Below are positions 34,241 through 47,192 of a DNA stretch of 64,000 nt, piece after piece. The notes below the pieces were generated by a model that did no database searches, had not been told where the DNA came from, and saw only the letters and a list, made by a program, of their open reading frames with translations. This DNA comes from Glandiceps talaboti (taxonomy: Eukaryota; Hemichordata; Enteropneusta; Spengelidae). The translations under genes were made by a program, and so were the position numbers. Where the stretch lies: contig NC_135558.1 of NCBI RefSeq assembly GCF_964340395.1, positions 24,298,564-24,362,563 of the forward strand, written 5' to 3'. Every line of letters begins with the position of its first letter. Within the stretch, counting starts at the first letter, position 1.

Positions 34241-36967
34241 ATGACTTGTTTAAATTATTTCAGTCTGTTTTACAATTTGTCATATTTTTGCATGTTCTAC
34301 AGTATTAAAAAGAGAATTTAGCTAAAACACACATTTTGGTCAATTATGACCTTTAATGGGCCATTTTACCCAGTTAAATATGGTAGGGGAGAAACTGTGT
34401 TTGCAAAAAAAGACCATATCTAATTGTATGCTATACAACAGTGGGGAAATAATTGATCATTTGTACTGAGAAAAGTTGATGACGAATTTCATCACTTCAG
34501 AGCCTTTTCATGTCTGTTCAACACACTACATGTGTACAATGTACATATGATATGTCACATGTTGTAACAGGGTATTTTTAGAGTGACTTACAACTTACTG
34601 AAAATGCCACAATTTCGCAGTGAAGTATTCCGACAGTCATTTTTTAACAGAATATGTTATACTTGGAAGTTGGAATGCTTGTCCAGTCAAATTGTACTTG
34701 TCGTTTTCAGTAAGTGTCAACTCATATAAAAACAATCTCCGTATATTGTATAGAAATCTTTTGGAAAATAGTTTTTTGTCTTATGATACTTGCCACTTGG
34801 GTCAATCGATGTCATTGTGCCAAGTGTCGTATTTCTTAATTATGTTCTCGTACATGTATGTTATTCGTTTAGTGTATATTTTTTATATATTGTATTTACT
34901 GTTTTTAATGTTCTTGTTAGCTTGCTTTTTGTGTATGCCATTTGTTGTATGTGGAGGGTTGCTCTTATAATATCTTATATAGATGCTTGCCACCTGTGTT
35001 ACCTTTTTTCCCCTGACTTATTGTTGAAGTCTAATAAATAAAAAACCCCAAAAACAAGTCTGTATCCTATAATATACAATTACATGTACTGTACATTTAG
35101 TTTGTGTACATGGTTGCAGAACTGGTTATTGAAATTTCATGCAAATAAGTGTAAATCGGTAACTTATTGAACATGGAAAAAACACTTTAATAGTTTGCCT
35201 GTCAAGAAAAATAAATTATGTCTCTGTTCATGCATCCAAATGTGTATAACGTTTTTGTTGACAGGAAGTGTGTCAATGCATTTCGATTTAGATCACTATG
35301 AAAATGTCTTCAGTGAAGACCGGTATGAATAGAATTATCTATTTATTAGCCTCAACAGGCACAGCATAGACAAACCCAGATAGTCCAGTTGCCAGAGGTG
35401 GTTTTGGGGGGGTTAACCTTGCAATGTGAGTTATATGATATTTTTTTGCAGATTCCACCTCAGAAAGGTGTCCTGTTAGCATATCTGACGGGTACCACTC
35501 ACGCACCCCTGGGCATTTTGTTATATCGCGAGAAAACCGAAATACCATGTATTGCTATGGGTAAACATGTTTTGGTAGGCTTAATACTTACTGCCTATAA
35601 AACCATGTCAAAGTTACTTAAAAGTCATATTTACATGTTACACACTGTATATTATGCATAATCAGTCAATTACAAATATTTTGTCAAAAGTTTTGGATAT
35701 TAAAATATCATAATTAGGCCAAAGGTCAACAAAACGACGTCGTTTGGGAGGGTGGTGTCCCCCCTCCCATGGTGAAATTTTTTTGAAAAACAGAAACCTT
35801 TCAGAGGCAATTTAGAGCATCTTTCAGAAGTACAGACACCATTAATTATACATTGTCATTTACTGGTTAAATATGTAATTTAGAAAAAATGACACATGTC
35901 AGGTTTCCTCTGAAGAAAATTTGTGTTATGTGATTTATTGGTAGGTTTTGAAAATTCTTAAAGCTGTCGCTGTAATTCCATGACCTTGGCGAGCCCACTA
36001 AGTTAGTAATTGTTTCGACTTATGCCTTCACTCAGTTCGTGTTCAAAATGGTGGATTTTCACTTTGACTACCACTTTTTAAAACTGGTAGTCAACAGGGA
36101 AGATTTGGAAGTCATTCTTTTTTTCAGCATTTAATAATTTATGCATAAACAAAACATTAAGTAATAAACGTTCGAGTTTTTTCATGAAATTAGTGACATT
36201 CATATTATGCAAACATTTGACCTGTCCTAAAATACTACACATAATATCATACTATTATCATAGTAAGTAAATATCATATAAATGATTATTGTGTGTACCA
36301 AGCTCTTATTTTGCAATGTCCACTTGGAAACCTCAAACTGACACCAATTTTGGCATAAACACATACATAATAAATATACACATATTTTACATCCATTCAT
36401 TCAGTCACGCACACGGGTATACATGTACAAACAACCCCCCCTAAGGGCTTCGATAAACGATGTAAATGTTCATCCTTCCACTAAATTGAGGTATCATAGT
36501 ATTGAATGACTAGTTGTAAAATACTATTACATTCGCGATTAGTGGTGGGAGAATGATTTTATTCCGTATATTTTCCTAAGTTTTGTATCATTTTGATCGC
36601 AACTGTGTGACATGGAAAAGACAATGAAACAGTCATGAAATCAATAGAGTGTTGCGTTTGAGTAGACGTTATGGCGTTTGATCACATATAAGCTACATGT
36701 ATTTTGTTTATTTCACCAACCCATTGTCACTGCATGTTCCTGGACAGCGGTATCAAACTAAGTCAAAGGTCACAATCTTTTGTCACACGATGTATTTCTT
36801 ATGAAGAGTTCATAGAAGTTTTGTAGTCTGAAAATCATTATGACCATTACAAAGCTGTCTTTGACTAAATTTCACGTCATTTCTGTCATCATCTCGAAAA
36901 ATGTAGCCGGAGAAATGACAAGAGTAGGCGGGTATTTTCTCCGGCGTCCGGCATATAATGAAACCCC
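34241..36967. other. No gene recognised
   Basis: At 34620-34970 there is a 116-codon plus-strand frame whose second half is hydrophobic because of T-rich DNA. A stretch ending 'tctaataaataaaaaacccc' near 35045 looks like a retroposed 3' end but shows no RT remnant. I recognise nothing else. Confidence 0.4.
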
Positions 36968-37152
36968 TGAACAAGACCATGCCCATAGCAACAGACAAAT
37001 GATCACATATGTTGCAAATATAACAACAGGGTTGGATAGGCAACTGGATAATCATTCAGCAAATGAACATGTATACCTACTGTAGCATTGATCAGCATGT
37101 GGAAACTAAAAACTGTACAGTTGTGCTACAATGCCATTGCAGATATTTAAAA
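36968..37152 (+). repeat. Family A tail fragment next to SEC16 start exon
   Basis: It has one CCATAGCAACAG unit, 'gggttggataggcaactggat', and the tail TGTACAGTTGTGCTACAATG. It ends 43 bases before the splice acceptor of the SEC16 start exon. Confidence 0.85.
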
Positions 37153-37195
37153 AAAATGCTGACTAGATATTTGCATTTCTGTTTATGTTCCATAG

Positions 37196-37247
37196 ATTTA
37201 ATAAGTGACCATGTCAGCTCCAAACAATGGTGGTTACTTTGATGGAG
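37196..37247 (+). CDS. SEC16A: SEC16 start exon (5' UTR end plus first 12 codons)
   Basis: A pyrimidine-rich acceptor (tttctgtttatgttccatag, AG at 37194-37195) begins a 52-base exon with 15 bases of leader. The start codon at 37211 encodes MSAPNNGGYFDG plus one base. The donor is GGAG|GTAAGTG (GT at 37248). The single G left over joins GA at 57793 to restore a glycine codon, so the reading continues GGPPQQQQ in the large exon. The in-frame ATG at 57783 lies before that exon's acceptor and is therefore intronic. SEC16 organises ER exit sites and recruits COPII coat proteins. Support is the exact phase match, the strong splice signals and the low-complexity Gly/Asn/Gln style shared with the next exon. 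An upstream untranslated exon must exist. Confidence 0.75.
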
Positions 37248-37469
37248 GTAAGTGAAGATATTTGATATCCAATCATGAACATGGAGACTCTAAATTGCAA
37301 TAACAAAAGACAAATGTGTAAAAATCTTGATTAGTTAGTCATTTAACCATGCCTATGTACAGTACAAGCTGGAACTTTGTCACCCGGCTGGTGCATCATT
37401 AACGAGATGCAGATGCAAATGGGTGTGTCTTAGAGCCACCCTGGCTGTGTCCTGTCTTGCTCTAATTTA

Positions 37470-37518
37470 TTAGCACAACTGAACTGAGGTTTAGTAGTGC
37501 TTATAGGGATCGCCCAGC

Positions 37519-37599
<81 letters not shown>

Positions 37600-38735
37600 C
37601 AAGTTAAAGTCAAAAACCGCTGAACCGATTGCCATGATATTTGGTGGGTCCATTACCTTGGGTGTCTAGTTGGAAAATTGTTCAAATCAAAATAATCTTA
37701 CCACCGGTTTGTGATTTGGGTAAAAAAATGTGATTTTTGGTCAAAAAACTACTGGGCAGATTGGGCTGAAATTTGGGTGAAACATTCCTCAGGGTGTTTT
37801 TACTAAGAATTGTTCATGATATATGATGGTCCCCATCAGTAATATGCAAATTAGGGCTAAAAATGTGTCTTTTGGTAAAAAATCTATAATTCCAAAACCA
37901 TTGAGCAGATTGGGCTGTAATTGGAATGCATTTAGGGATGTATGGACGAAGAAGTATTAAGCATACAATGATTCCATGAGTGATATGCAAATTAGGTGTA
38001 AAAATGTTCATTTTTGGTCAAAAACTTATATCTCAAAAAGTGCTTGGTCAATGAGTCTGGAACTTGGTGAGATGTTTCTGAAAGTGTTATTCTGCAGATT
38101 TTCTTCAAAACATTTTGACAAAATTGGCCCTAGCAACCATGACCACGCCCTTAGCAACAACCAAATGGCAGTATATTTTGGTTAAATAACATCTTCTGGT
38201 AGGCAAGTGAGTAAACATTTTAAAAAATGTATGCAAATATCCCTAGCAACCATGACCACGCCCATAGTAACAGCCAAACAGTCTTGTATTCACAAAGATA
38301 ACAGGGATTAAGACAATTGAATAAACATTCAAAACAATGTACGTAAATTTGCCTAGCAACAAGACCACGTCCATAGCAACAGCCAAATGATCATGTATAT
38401 TGCGAAGGTAACAGGAATTGAAAGACAAATGAAAAACATTCAAAAAATGTATGTAAATGTGCCTAGCAACAAGACCACGCCCATAGCAACAGCCAAATAA
38501 TCACATATATTGCGAAGATAACGGAGATTAATAGACAATTGTATAAACATTCAAAAACTAAATAAACTTGCCTTGCAACATGACCACGCCCATAGCAACA
38601 GCCAAATAATCATGTATATTGTAAAGTTAACAAACAGGAATTGGAAGACAAATGAGTAAACATTCAAAAAATGAATGCAAATGTGCCTAGCAACAAGACC
38701 ACGCCCATAGCAACAGCCAAATGATCACATAGGTT
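37470..38735 (+). repeat. Family A repeat, near full-length copy
   Basis: The head (tagcacaactgaactgaggt) is followed by a TCTG/TG microsatellite at 37517-37598. The body boxes and then an array with CCTAGCAAC boxes follow at about 38127, 38241, 38351, 38461, 38571 and 38685, a period of about 110 bp. The tail seen at 32080 and 37120 is missing. Family H begins where the array stops. Confidence 0.85.
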
Positions 38736-38880
38736 TTTACATCACCTTTGGATTATGGGGGTCCTTGGAACCCAAGGTCTGAAAATTTGGGGGTCCCAAC
38801 TGCAAATCTTGGGGTCATTCACAAAATCAAGAAATTGATGTCTAATAAATGAGGTAATACGACAATGGACATCAAAATAA
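38736..38880 (+). repeat. Family H repeat
   Basis: 'ttttacatcacctttggatt', 'gggggtcc', 'ctgaaaatttgggggtc' and 'gtcattcacaaaa' recur on the minus strand at 56340-56490. It is non-coding in all frames. Confidence 0.7.
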
Positions 38881-39269
38881 GCATGAACAAAATTGAATTG
38901 AATTTAAAATTAATTGACTTGAATAGGCAAATGAAAACACAACTAAATATTAATTAAGTCCAGTACCCTGTACATGTATACCACAGTTACCATGGTCTTG
39001 TCATAATACTATTATTAGCAACTAGACTCTTATACACAGCAAACAAAGTTGTCTATCACTTGGTACTTAATGTAATCTGTCGGCTATTAACCCTTTCAGT
39101 ACTAAAAACTCTCCCGCCATTTTTTTAAGACAAAATTTCTTGTTAGTCTGCAAGTTTTTTTCCATATATCAACTTGATTTTAGATTGAGAAATATTACTT
39201 CCTGATGATGTAGTATTACTACATTTACAAATCGATTATCCGTATTGTTTCATATTCTTCTCCAGTACA

Positions 39270-39570
39270 GAACACTGGGCAAAAAAGTTGATCTACTGAG
39301 CGTATATGTGTGCCGACGCACTCGTAGATTTAACATGCACAGAGATGTACTTGAATATACACAAACGCAGATCACATGTGTGCAGTAAATCTACGTAGCG
39401 TATATTACCATAGACGGAACATCCCAGTACGCTTAGTGTACGTTGTCGGTATATTAACGCCGACAGGAAGTGTGTCAGTGCGTATACTATCGCCGATAGA
39501 ACGTAGATCTTCGTCAGACTAACGTACACGGAGTATACGTAGTACGTATATCAAGCATTGTACCCCCACG
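39270..39570 (+). repeat. Family E repeat, rich in GTATAC/CGTA words
   Basis: It contains actgggcaaaaaagttga and many cgtagat/cgtatac words. The reverse complement, with 'tcaactttttgcccagtgg', lies at 52590-52785. Several imperfect hairpins are possible. Confidence 0.55.
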
Positions 39571-39965
39571 TTATAGGCCTGCTAACGTTCAAGATTTGCA
39601 TAAAAGGTCAACTCCAAAGGTCAGTATTGTGGTCAAAGGTCACAAGAATTCTAGCACGGCCGGTCCCAGCATGCACGGCACGCCCACGGGGTACCGGCCC
39701 TAGCTATAGGGTAGCTTTCTAGGGATGCAGGTTGGGCCTAGTTATTGGCTTATAAACATGCTTATTCAATAAAGATCTTTCTGTATTTTGCTGGTAACAT
39801 CACCATCTTTTGATCGTATTCACTTCTAATCTTCAAATTAACTGTAATTATGATTCTTCCAGTTCTCCATTACTTTATGATGGTGGATACTGGCAAATGC
39901 ACATATACATGTATTTTGTATTCTAATACTTTGACAAAACAGATAAACCTTTGTTAGCAAGAAGG

Positions 39966-40000
39966 AAGCTAACAACAACAACAACAACAACAACAACAAA
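39966..40000 (+). repeat. (CAA)n microsatellite
   Basis: About eleven CAA units with one trailing variant. Confidence 0.95.
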
Positions 40001-41940
40001 CAAATAAACAACAACAATGTAACATTTAATCTTTACAAATATGGGAAGGGGAAATTTAATTAACACTGCAATCACTTCTGAAATAACAAACAGGAAACTT
40101 TATTCATAAAAGAAAGTTGAACAGTAAATTTGACATTTCTTTTACAGGAGTAACATCATATTCCATATATCACGTACTGGTACTATGTTTTTACACTTTT
40201 TATGTTCTTTAAATGAACCAAGATGGATTCAATGTGTCTTTGACCCACTAAATTCCATAGAAGAATAACCCAAACTGTACAAGTAATGTCAGTAGATAGA
40301 AATTGTTCTTTCCAACATATAGGTGGTACAGTGTGTAGCTACATGTAGCTGAGGACACATTATTGATAAATATCACTGTACAAAATACAATTACATTTTA
40401 CATGTACACACTCCAGACTATAATTATGTAGATAAAAATGGGAATCTACACAACTGGTATAATGGTGCAACATGCACACAAAAGCCAAATTGTTTACAAT
40501 AACTAATATTTCACAAATGTTTTAGGAAAGTAAAAAAAAAATCATGTAAAATATCATTTTTGTATCGATTTGATATTGTTATATGTATGTAAATGTACAC
40601 CAGATCTACTTTGTTAGCAGTATGTACATTGTAACTGAGGACCCGTTTTTGACAAAAAAAATCTTTGTATAAAATACAACATATTGCTCACTAAAAACTA
40701 ATCAGGTTGCAGTGCAGAGATGATTTAGGTAGTTAACTATGTATACAGACTTGATAACAGAGAATCTCTCTACTTACATTTATTAGTAATCAAATAAATA
40801 TATCTTGCTATTTTGTATCAACTAAACTATTTCATGATTCTCTCCAACATTAAATTGGTATATTCTGTTGTTGACAAAAAATATACAACTATATACTACC
40901 ATGACAGCATCCTAGACAAAGCAACATTGACACAACTAAATACATTTTCTATAGCATGTGGTAAAGTAAAGATACCACAAACCTGCAATCATGATAGTCC
41001 CTAGAATGTACACCTGAAGATCATAAAAGTCTGCAAAAATAATACTGGACAGTCAGATATACGTTTCTATTATGTAATAATAATGTCAAATGATAAATTA
41101 TGTCCAGGTTTCAAAATAATCTATATGTATTACATGTATATATAAAATATTCAAACCAAATCTGTGTACACAAGCAAATACAGTTGGTGAAATATGCAGA
41201 ATGAGGGTTGACAACAGACTATTGGTTGTCAAATTGATAGCAACCAAACATTCATGTTATACACTTCTTTCCAATGTAATGTTGCATTAGTGAGAGTCTG
41301 TAACTGTAAAATCCATTGTTGACTTAAAAGTTACTTTACAATTACAACATTGATAGAGTTGGTTACATGTGCACAGAGACATGGTAACACACAGTATTCT
41401 GAATAGCTGACAACTCTCTCTGATTTGTACGCTGACATTATCTTTACATTTCAAGAAAAACTCACACATGTACAGAGTTTTGTAAAAACATCAAACCAGA
41501 ACTATTAGAGATGTTTTACTGTATGTCTGTTTTCAGTGGTACAGAAATCAGTGATGTTAGGTGGAAGAAGAAAGCACTTTTGTGAATTGAATGCCCTTCA
41601 GAATATTTACAAAGAAAATATGGGGAAAAGTTGAAGCTGTTACAACTCCACTAAGGATATTGATATTTCTGAATGGGTAGAAAGAAACTTGCATGTTAAA
41701 TCTCTTTACACAGTTTGACTACCCATGTTGGTGATTTATTAACATTGAAAAGTATGTTATTTACGGCACATGTAAAATTTAGCTGTTAGACCTTTTTTTT
41801 GTAATGTTTCTTTTCATTTGTAAACACCCTTGTGCTATAAATTGTGCAATTATTATTGTAATGCTGTGTAACAGAGACTGGCATTTCCAGGGTTAGGTAG
41901 ATTTGTACCAAATATTAGTTAAGAGCCTGATTGATATAGT
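40001..41940. other. Intronic sequence without recognised features
   Basis: The longest stretch of the window with no visible member of the dispersed families. Only short open frames are present. Confidence 0.5.
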
Positions 41941-41941
41941 A

Positions 41942-42724
41942 AAGGGTACAAAATACAAGTTGCGAAGAAATTCTATATAGTACCACATGCATAGTTGCAG
42001 ATAAAAATCTACATAACTACAAACACGGAAGTCTTGTGTGCCAAGTGTCCATTGTGTATTCAATATGGCAACAAGTTTGAGTCATACTCGCCAAGGTAAG
42101 AATGTTGATTTTTGCTTCCCAAAATCGAAAATACATATTCATGTAGTGAGGGTTCTGGGAAGAATGAGTTAACAGACAAACATGGAAAATTTCATTGATC
42201 AATTCCACCATTTGTGAGAGGAGTTAACAAAAAAAAATTTCTACCGTGGGGATGTCTTGTTCTAAAACACACAAACGATCCCAATACGGATAAATGTACA
42301 TGTATAACATACCATAACGTAAGAATCAGATAAAAAATTAATAGTGTCAGCTGGCTGGCTTTAAGTGTTGCATGTGGCATAGGATATGCTAATGTGTAGC
42401 AATGTGTATTGGGCTCATCAACCCCACGGTAGAACATTTTTTTGGCTAACTCCTCACAAACAGTGGAATCGATCAATGAAATTTTCCATATTGGTCCGTC
42501 AACTCACATTCATCCCGAAACGCTCGCTATAGGAATACATATTTTCGATTTTTGGAAGTAGAAATCTACTAATTCTTAGTACCTTAGTGACAATTACTCA
42601 AACTTGCCACAATGAACACCAGGAATACAGGACTTCCATGTTCATAGCTGGGTAGATTTTGAACTAACATCCTTGTACATGGTACTCTCTAGAATTTCTT
42701 CGCAAATTGTATTTTAGTACCCAT
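41942..42724. mobile_element. 783 bp fold-back (MITE-like) element flanked by TA
   Basis: The arms at about 41942-42252 and 42421-42724 are reverse complements over roughly 300 bp with moderate divergence. For example 'ggtacaaaatacaagttgcg' pairs with 'cgcaaattgtattttagtac', and 'taccgtgggg' pairs with 'ccccacggta'. The central loop is about 170 bp. TA stands directly outside both ends (41940-41941 and 42725-42726), as expected for Tc1/mariner-type insertion. There is no transposase. The minus-strand 94-codon frame inside is an arm artefact. Confidence 0.8.
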
Positions 42725-44665
42725 TACATCTTAATGTCTTTCACATAATATCCTATCTGTGTACCAATACTAATAGTTGCTACATGCACTCTACTTCAGT
42801 AGAGTTTAGTAGAGTTCTTTGAGAAGGTAGGTGTGGCCATTTCTTGTTGGTTCATTTGGTTATACTGATGAGAGCAACCAACTCTTTCTCATTTTCTGGT
42901 GTTCAGTGCTATTCGCCATCAGTAATCTTCAACATGCTGTTCTCTAAACCTTGGTGCTCATATAAAACAAACCCTGTTATTCATTGCTCCTGTCCTGGTC
43001 ATCTACAAATACCATTTCAAGTCAAAAACCTCATTCTTCTTCCCAGACTTCTCATCCCAGATGCTTGCTCAGCACTGACTGAAAAATAAAAAAGAATAAC
43101 ATTGTCAGTAATATTCAAAGTACACATTAGTTAGTGTATACTTTAGTAACTTTGCTTAGTAACATTTATAAAGTTCTGCAAAGTATCCATTGTAGAATAC
43201 TTTAAGTTTATCAACCTGACTCTTTACTTTTAGATTCTTTATTTACCCCATGCAATCTGAGCTTACAATGTACTTTATTTAGCACTGTAACTCACTTGTC
43301 AAACACTGAATGGTAAGGTACATTGTATATCATATGATATGTTAGGTTTTTCACAATAACGTGATCCTGAATCGTAGTGGAGATCTCTTGATTAGTTGCA
43401 TCAAGACAATTTTATCATCAAATGTAAACATCAATATTGAGTCAGATGATATATTCATCAGAAGAAAAAATAAACATTGGTTTTGCAATAAAATGATAAA
43501 AGTGATGCAACATCACTTACAATTTACATTTTACTTCACTAAACATCCTTTGCAAGTAAATTGTTCAGCTCAAATGAGAGAGAAACCTACATTGTAGTTA
43601 TGTATTTAGAATATATTTTTGATCCTGTTTATACATGATGTGCATGTACAAAACGTATGTATATGAGTAAAACTGTTTGGAAGAGTAAGCAAACCATCAC
43701 CATATCATCTATTTGAGATTATACTATGCACTCAAAAGGCATTTAGAACAAAAAAATTGCCATTACTGTCCGCAATGTTTCTTTGATATTACTGGCACTG
43801 GTAAATAATGTTATTTTTCAATATTTTTCTTCATTCAGTTGGAAAGCACTTGTAAACTCTGGGTTGTCACGACCTGTCACTCGGCCGAAAAATACTCGGC
43901 TAGCAACTCGTAGTGACAATGACACCTTCAGTTACTCCTATTTTCCTTGGATGAATGAAGAATAATGTAGGTGTAACATCTAATTGTACATGTTACGTAT
44001 CCCCAAAACAGTAAAAATCTATTTACACCAAGTCTTCATAGCAGACACAGTCCCCTCCCCCTTGTGAAATGCTTTGCTTCTATGCGACTTTGGATGGAGA
44101 CATGATTTAACCCTCTTCCTGCCAAGCCTCTCCATCCGTTAAGTGGTTAAGTCAAGGAAATAGTTGATTGGGAAACTGCCAGAGTTAGGCTTTTTCCCCA
44201 GGTTAATGTCACTCTGGCAGGGTCACCCACTCAACACGAGAAAAATAGTCACTTGTGGGAGGGAAAATCCTCTGGGGAAGGGGGAATATTTTCATGTATC
44301 AAAGATATTCCTCGCCTTGACTGTTTATTGCTGCCAGTAGTTTTGACTAACTTGTCCCCTCCATATCTTTGTCAGTCAGGGTTCAACTCATGACAGTCAG
44401 TGGCTGTCGGGCCTGACCGCCACCCACACTTGCCGACCTTGACTCGGAGGTTGTCGACTGTACAGTAACTACTTGACATGCATTTTTCTCTCTCCCCTTG
44501 TGTTGATGCATCATTGTCACCTAAGTTTTCTGCCCACATGAGCCTACTGACTTAAAAGACAATGAAGTATAAAAATGTTTTTGAGAAAAGAACAATGTAT
44601 ACGACAATTCATTACAATAATAACAAATACTTGACTATTTACAAAGACGAAGTGTGAATTGACCA
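42725..44665. other. Intronic sequence without recognised features
   Basis: Open frames of 60 to 81 codons (42844-43089, 43361-43597, 43783-43965) have no recognisable similarity. Confidence 0.45.
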
Positions 44666-47192
44666 CAGCTGACACTACATTGCATATCTGCATCAGTGTT
44701 CTCCCCAGAAGGTTTTCACGTATCGGGCCCAATATCCTTTAATTTTCACTGATACATGATCAGTTGTCCCGATACGTTATCGGATTGCTTAGGGTTTGGT
44801 AAATTACACGTTGACACTGCACTGTTCATCTGTCAGCTGACGTCTTTGTTGTTTTCAATGTATACTCGCAACGTTTGTATTGATCCTTCACACATAAGCG
44901 ACAAGTAAAACTAAAGAGTTTCTAATCAGTTCAATGGACTATTCAACCCTCTACCACTACCAGACTGATTTCATTGAAGTTTGTCGTCAGTATTGTTTTC
45001 GATGGGAATAACCTGCGTAAACCTGCTAATGGTAGTGTGATTCACATTGTGGTACAGGCTTTCGGTAAATCAAAGGCAAAACCAGCCTATTCATAATGTC
45101 GGTTTGGCAGTAGAAGCATGTCGGAACTGACAGATTTTCTATAAAACCAAAAAATCAAACGATGTCATGCCATTTTGCTATTGATACATTGTACAGTATA
45201 AAACTTCAACAAACACATGAAGTCAGCATTCAGTGTCTCGTTCTATGACTAACACCAAGTATCTCTCAACCCAAGAGCGATTTGCGTAGTTGGTTTACTC
45301 ACATGCTGTGAAGAAAGTTGAACAGACTAATGTATCTTTCAATAAAGTGATATAGTTCAATTTTACTCTGTAAACACTTTCAGTTTGTAGTTTGACATTG
45401 TAGACTGGTACATCATATGACTACGATGAAAGTATGGATTTTCCAATATGGTGGCCATGGCGTTACAAACTACCGCGAGTTTTTGAAGTCCTCAATAGGG
45501 AAGTATAGTAAGTCTCGTGTATCACGAAATTTCGGACTAACACGATGTCTGGTAGCTGAAAAATGATATAAAATAACATCAGGCTGCTGATGTACAGGTT
45601 CGTTGGGGCCCGAGCAAGTGGAAAATCACTCGTGGATTTTAATTTGCGCGAGTGGTAGGCCTCAAAAGGCATGCCCTGCATATAATTGTATGCCTATTGA
45701 AAAGAATAGTGACGGCAAAATTAAATTAAATCAGTCTGGTAGTGGTAGAGGGTTGAATAGTCATTTGAACTAATTAGAAACTCTTTAGTTTTACTTGCTG
45801 CTTATTTTTGAAGGATCAATACAAATGTTGCAAATATACATTGAAAACAACAAAGGTGTCAACTGACAGAGTGACAGATGGACGTCAACCAATCTGATTA
45901 AAATCCAATGTAGATGTCAGCTAATCGTTCATTGTTATCTTACCTTCGTTATTTTGCCTGGATTGACCTTCGCAGTACATGTTTACATTTTTATTCTGAT
46001 TGCCTCCTCTACACCTGAACTGGCGCCATGCCCACGCCGTTCTGCTAAGTGAGCCACACAGCCAATCAGGTTGCGTCTCACATTTTGTACTTCAAAGTAC
46101 TATGGGCATTGTCACGGGCACATGCATTGAATATCAACAAACAACATGGCATTACTTGTGCACATAGGCAACTGACAACGTACAAAGTATTTGAACTGTA
46201 AACAAGTGACTGTATTACCCTATATGTACAGTAATTAAAGAATTCTTGTTTACATGTAGATGCATTTCGTCTTATCTACACGTACATGTTAGTTACATTC
46301 GAACACGTTTCCCGGGTAGTGTTCATGTTCATCTCAGCGAACGTGTACACGTTCTCTGTAGTACTCTTCTCCTCGAACGTAAAGTAGTCATGAAATATTG
46401 TACGATTCATAGAAATATTTGCCACAGTTGTGCTATATGAACTCAGAAATGGGGAAATTTAAGAAATAATTTCTAAAAAAAAAACACGTCCTTATCGTGA
46501 AAATTTTGGTTGCTTTGCATTGTGTACACTATAAACTGTCTGTGTGTTCCCTAGACGTTCTGTCTCACAAGCTTCTATAACAATTACAGAGTATGCGTTC
46601 ATCCTTAACATGTACGTACGCGTCTACATGATAACGCTATGTTCGAATGTATTCAGACGAAATATATAGAGGTACATGTACCATCATATTACATTTAAAT
46701 ATACTAATACAATCACTGAATTTGTTTACAGTTGAAACATTTAGAACATTGTCAGGTGCCTGTGCTTGTGCACATGGAGAACATGATTTTGTAGTGACCG
46801 TGTCTGTTTGTAGTTTCAATCGATCCTAATGTAAGGTCACTTTTGATTGGCTACCAGCACGGGCTAGCTAGAACGGTGTGGGCATGGGTGCCAGCTCAGA
46901 TGTATATGTAGAGGAGGCGATCAGGATAAACATGTAAGCATGTACCACGAAGGTCAATCCAGGCAAAATAACGAAGAAATAGCAATGAATGATTAGCCAA
47001 CATCTACATCAGATTTTAATCAGTTTGAATGTCAACATGCAATTTACCGAACTCTAAACAATCGAATCTGATTGCGTATTGGGACAACTGATCACGTATT
47101 GACGAAAATTAAAGGATATCAGGCCCAATACATGTACATGAAAACCCTCTGGGGAGAACACTGGATCAGATCTGGTGCTGACAATCAGCTGT
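44666..47192. mobile_element. Large fold-back element split by a family G insertion
   Basis: The left arm 44666-44971 is complementary to a right arm in two pieces, 45728-45889 and 47031-47192. Inner pairing includes 'caaccctctaccactaccag' with 'ctggtagtggtagagggttg'. Outer pairing includes 'cagtgttctccccaga' with 'tctggggagaacactg' and 'ggtaaattacacgttgac' with 'gtcaacatgcaatttacc'. The loop 44972-45727 is about 750 bp with no recognised gene. The right arm is interrupted exactly by the 45890-47030 element. Confidence 0.85.
45890..47030. mobile_element. Family G element, complete copy with GTCAAC duplication
   Basis: It begins CAATCTGATTAAAATC and ends GATTTTAATCAGTTTGAAT. Terminal inverted similarity extends for about 190 bp (45890-46080 against 46835-47026), with blocks such as 'ttattttgcctggattgacc' and 'gcctcctctaca'. 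GTCAAC stands on both sides (45884-45889 and 47031-47036), while the uninterrupted left arm of the host fold-back has it once (complement at 44810-44815). No transposase is recognised. Partial relatives are at 9660-10303, 11398-11531, 20433 and 55782. Confidence 0.85.

Noticed and set aside
34620-35041. 116- and 83-codon hydrophobic plus-strand frames
   Set aside because: Two overlapping frames are both hydrophobic because the DNA is T-rich. No known membrane family or retroelement motif was recognised.
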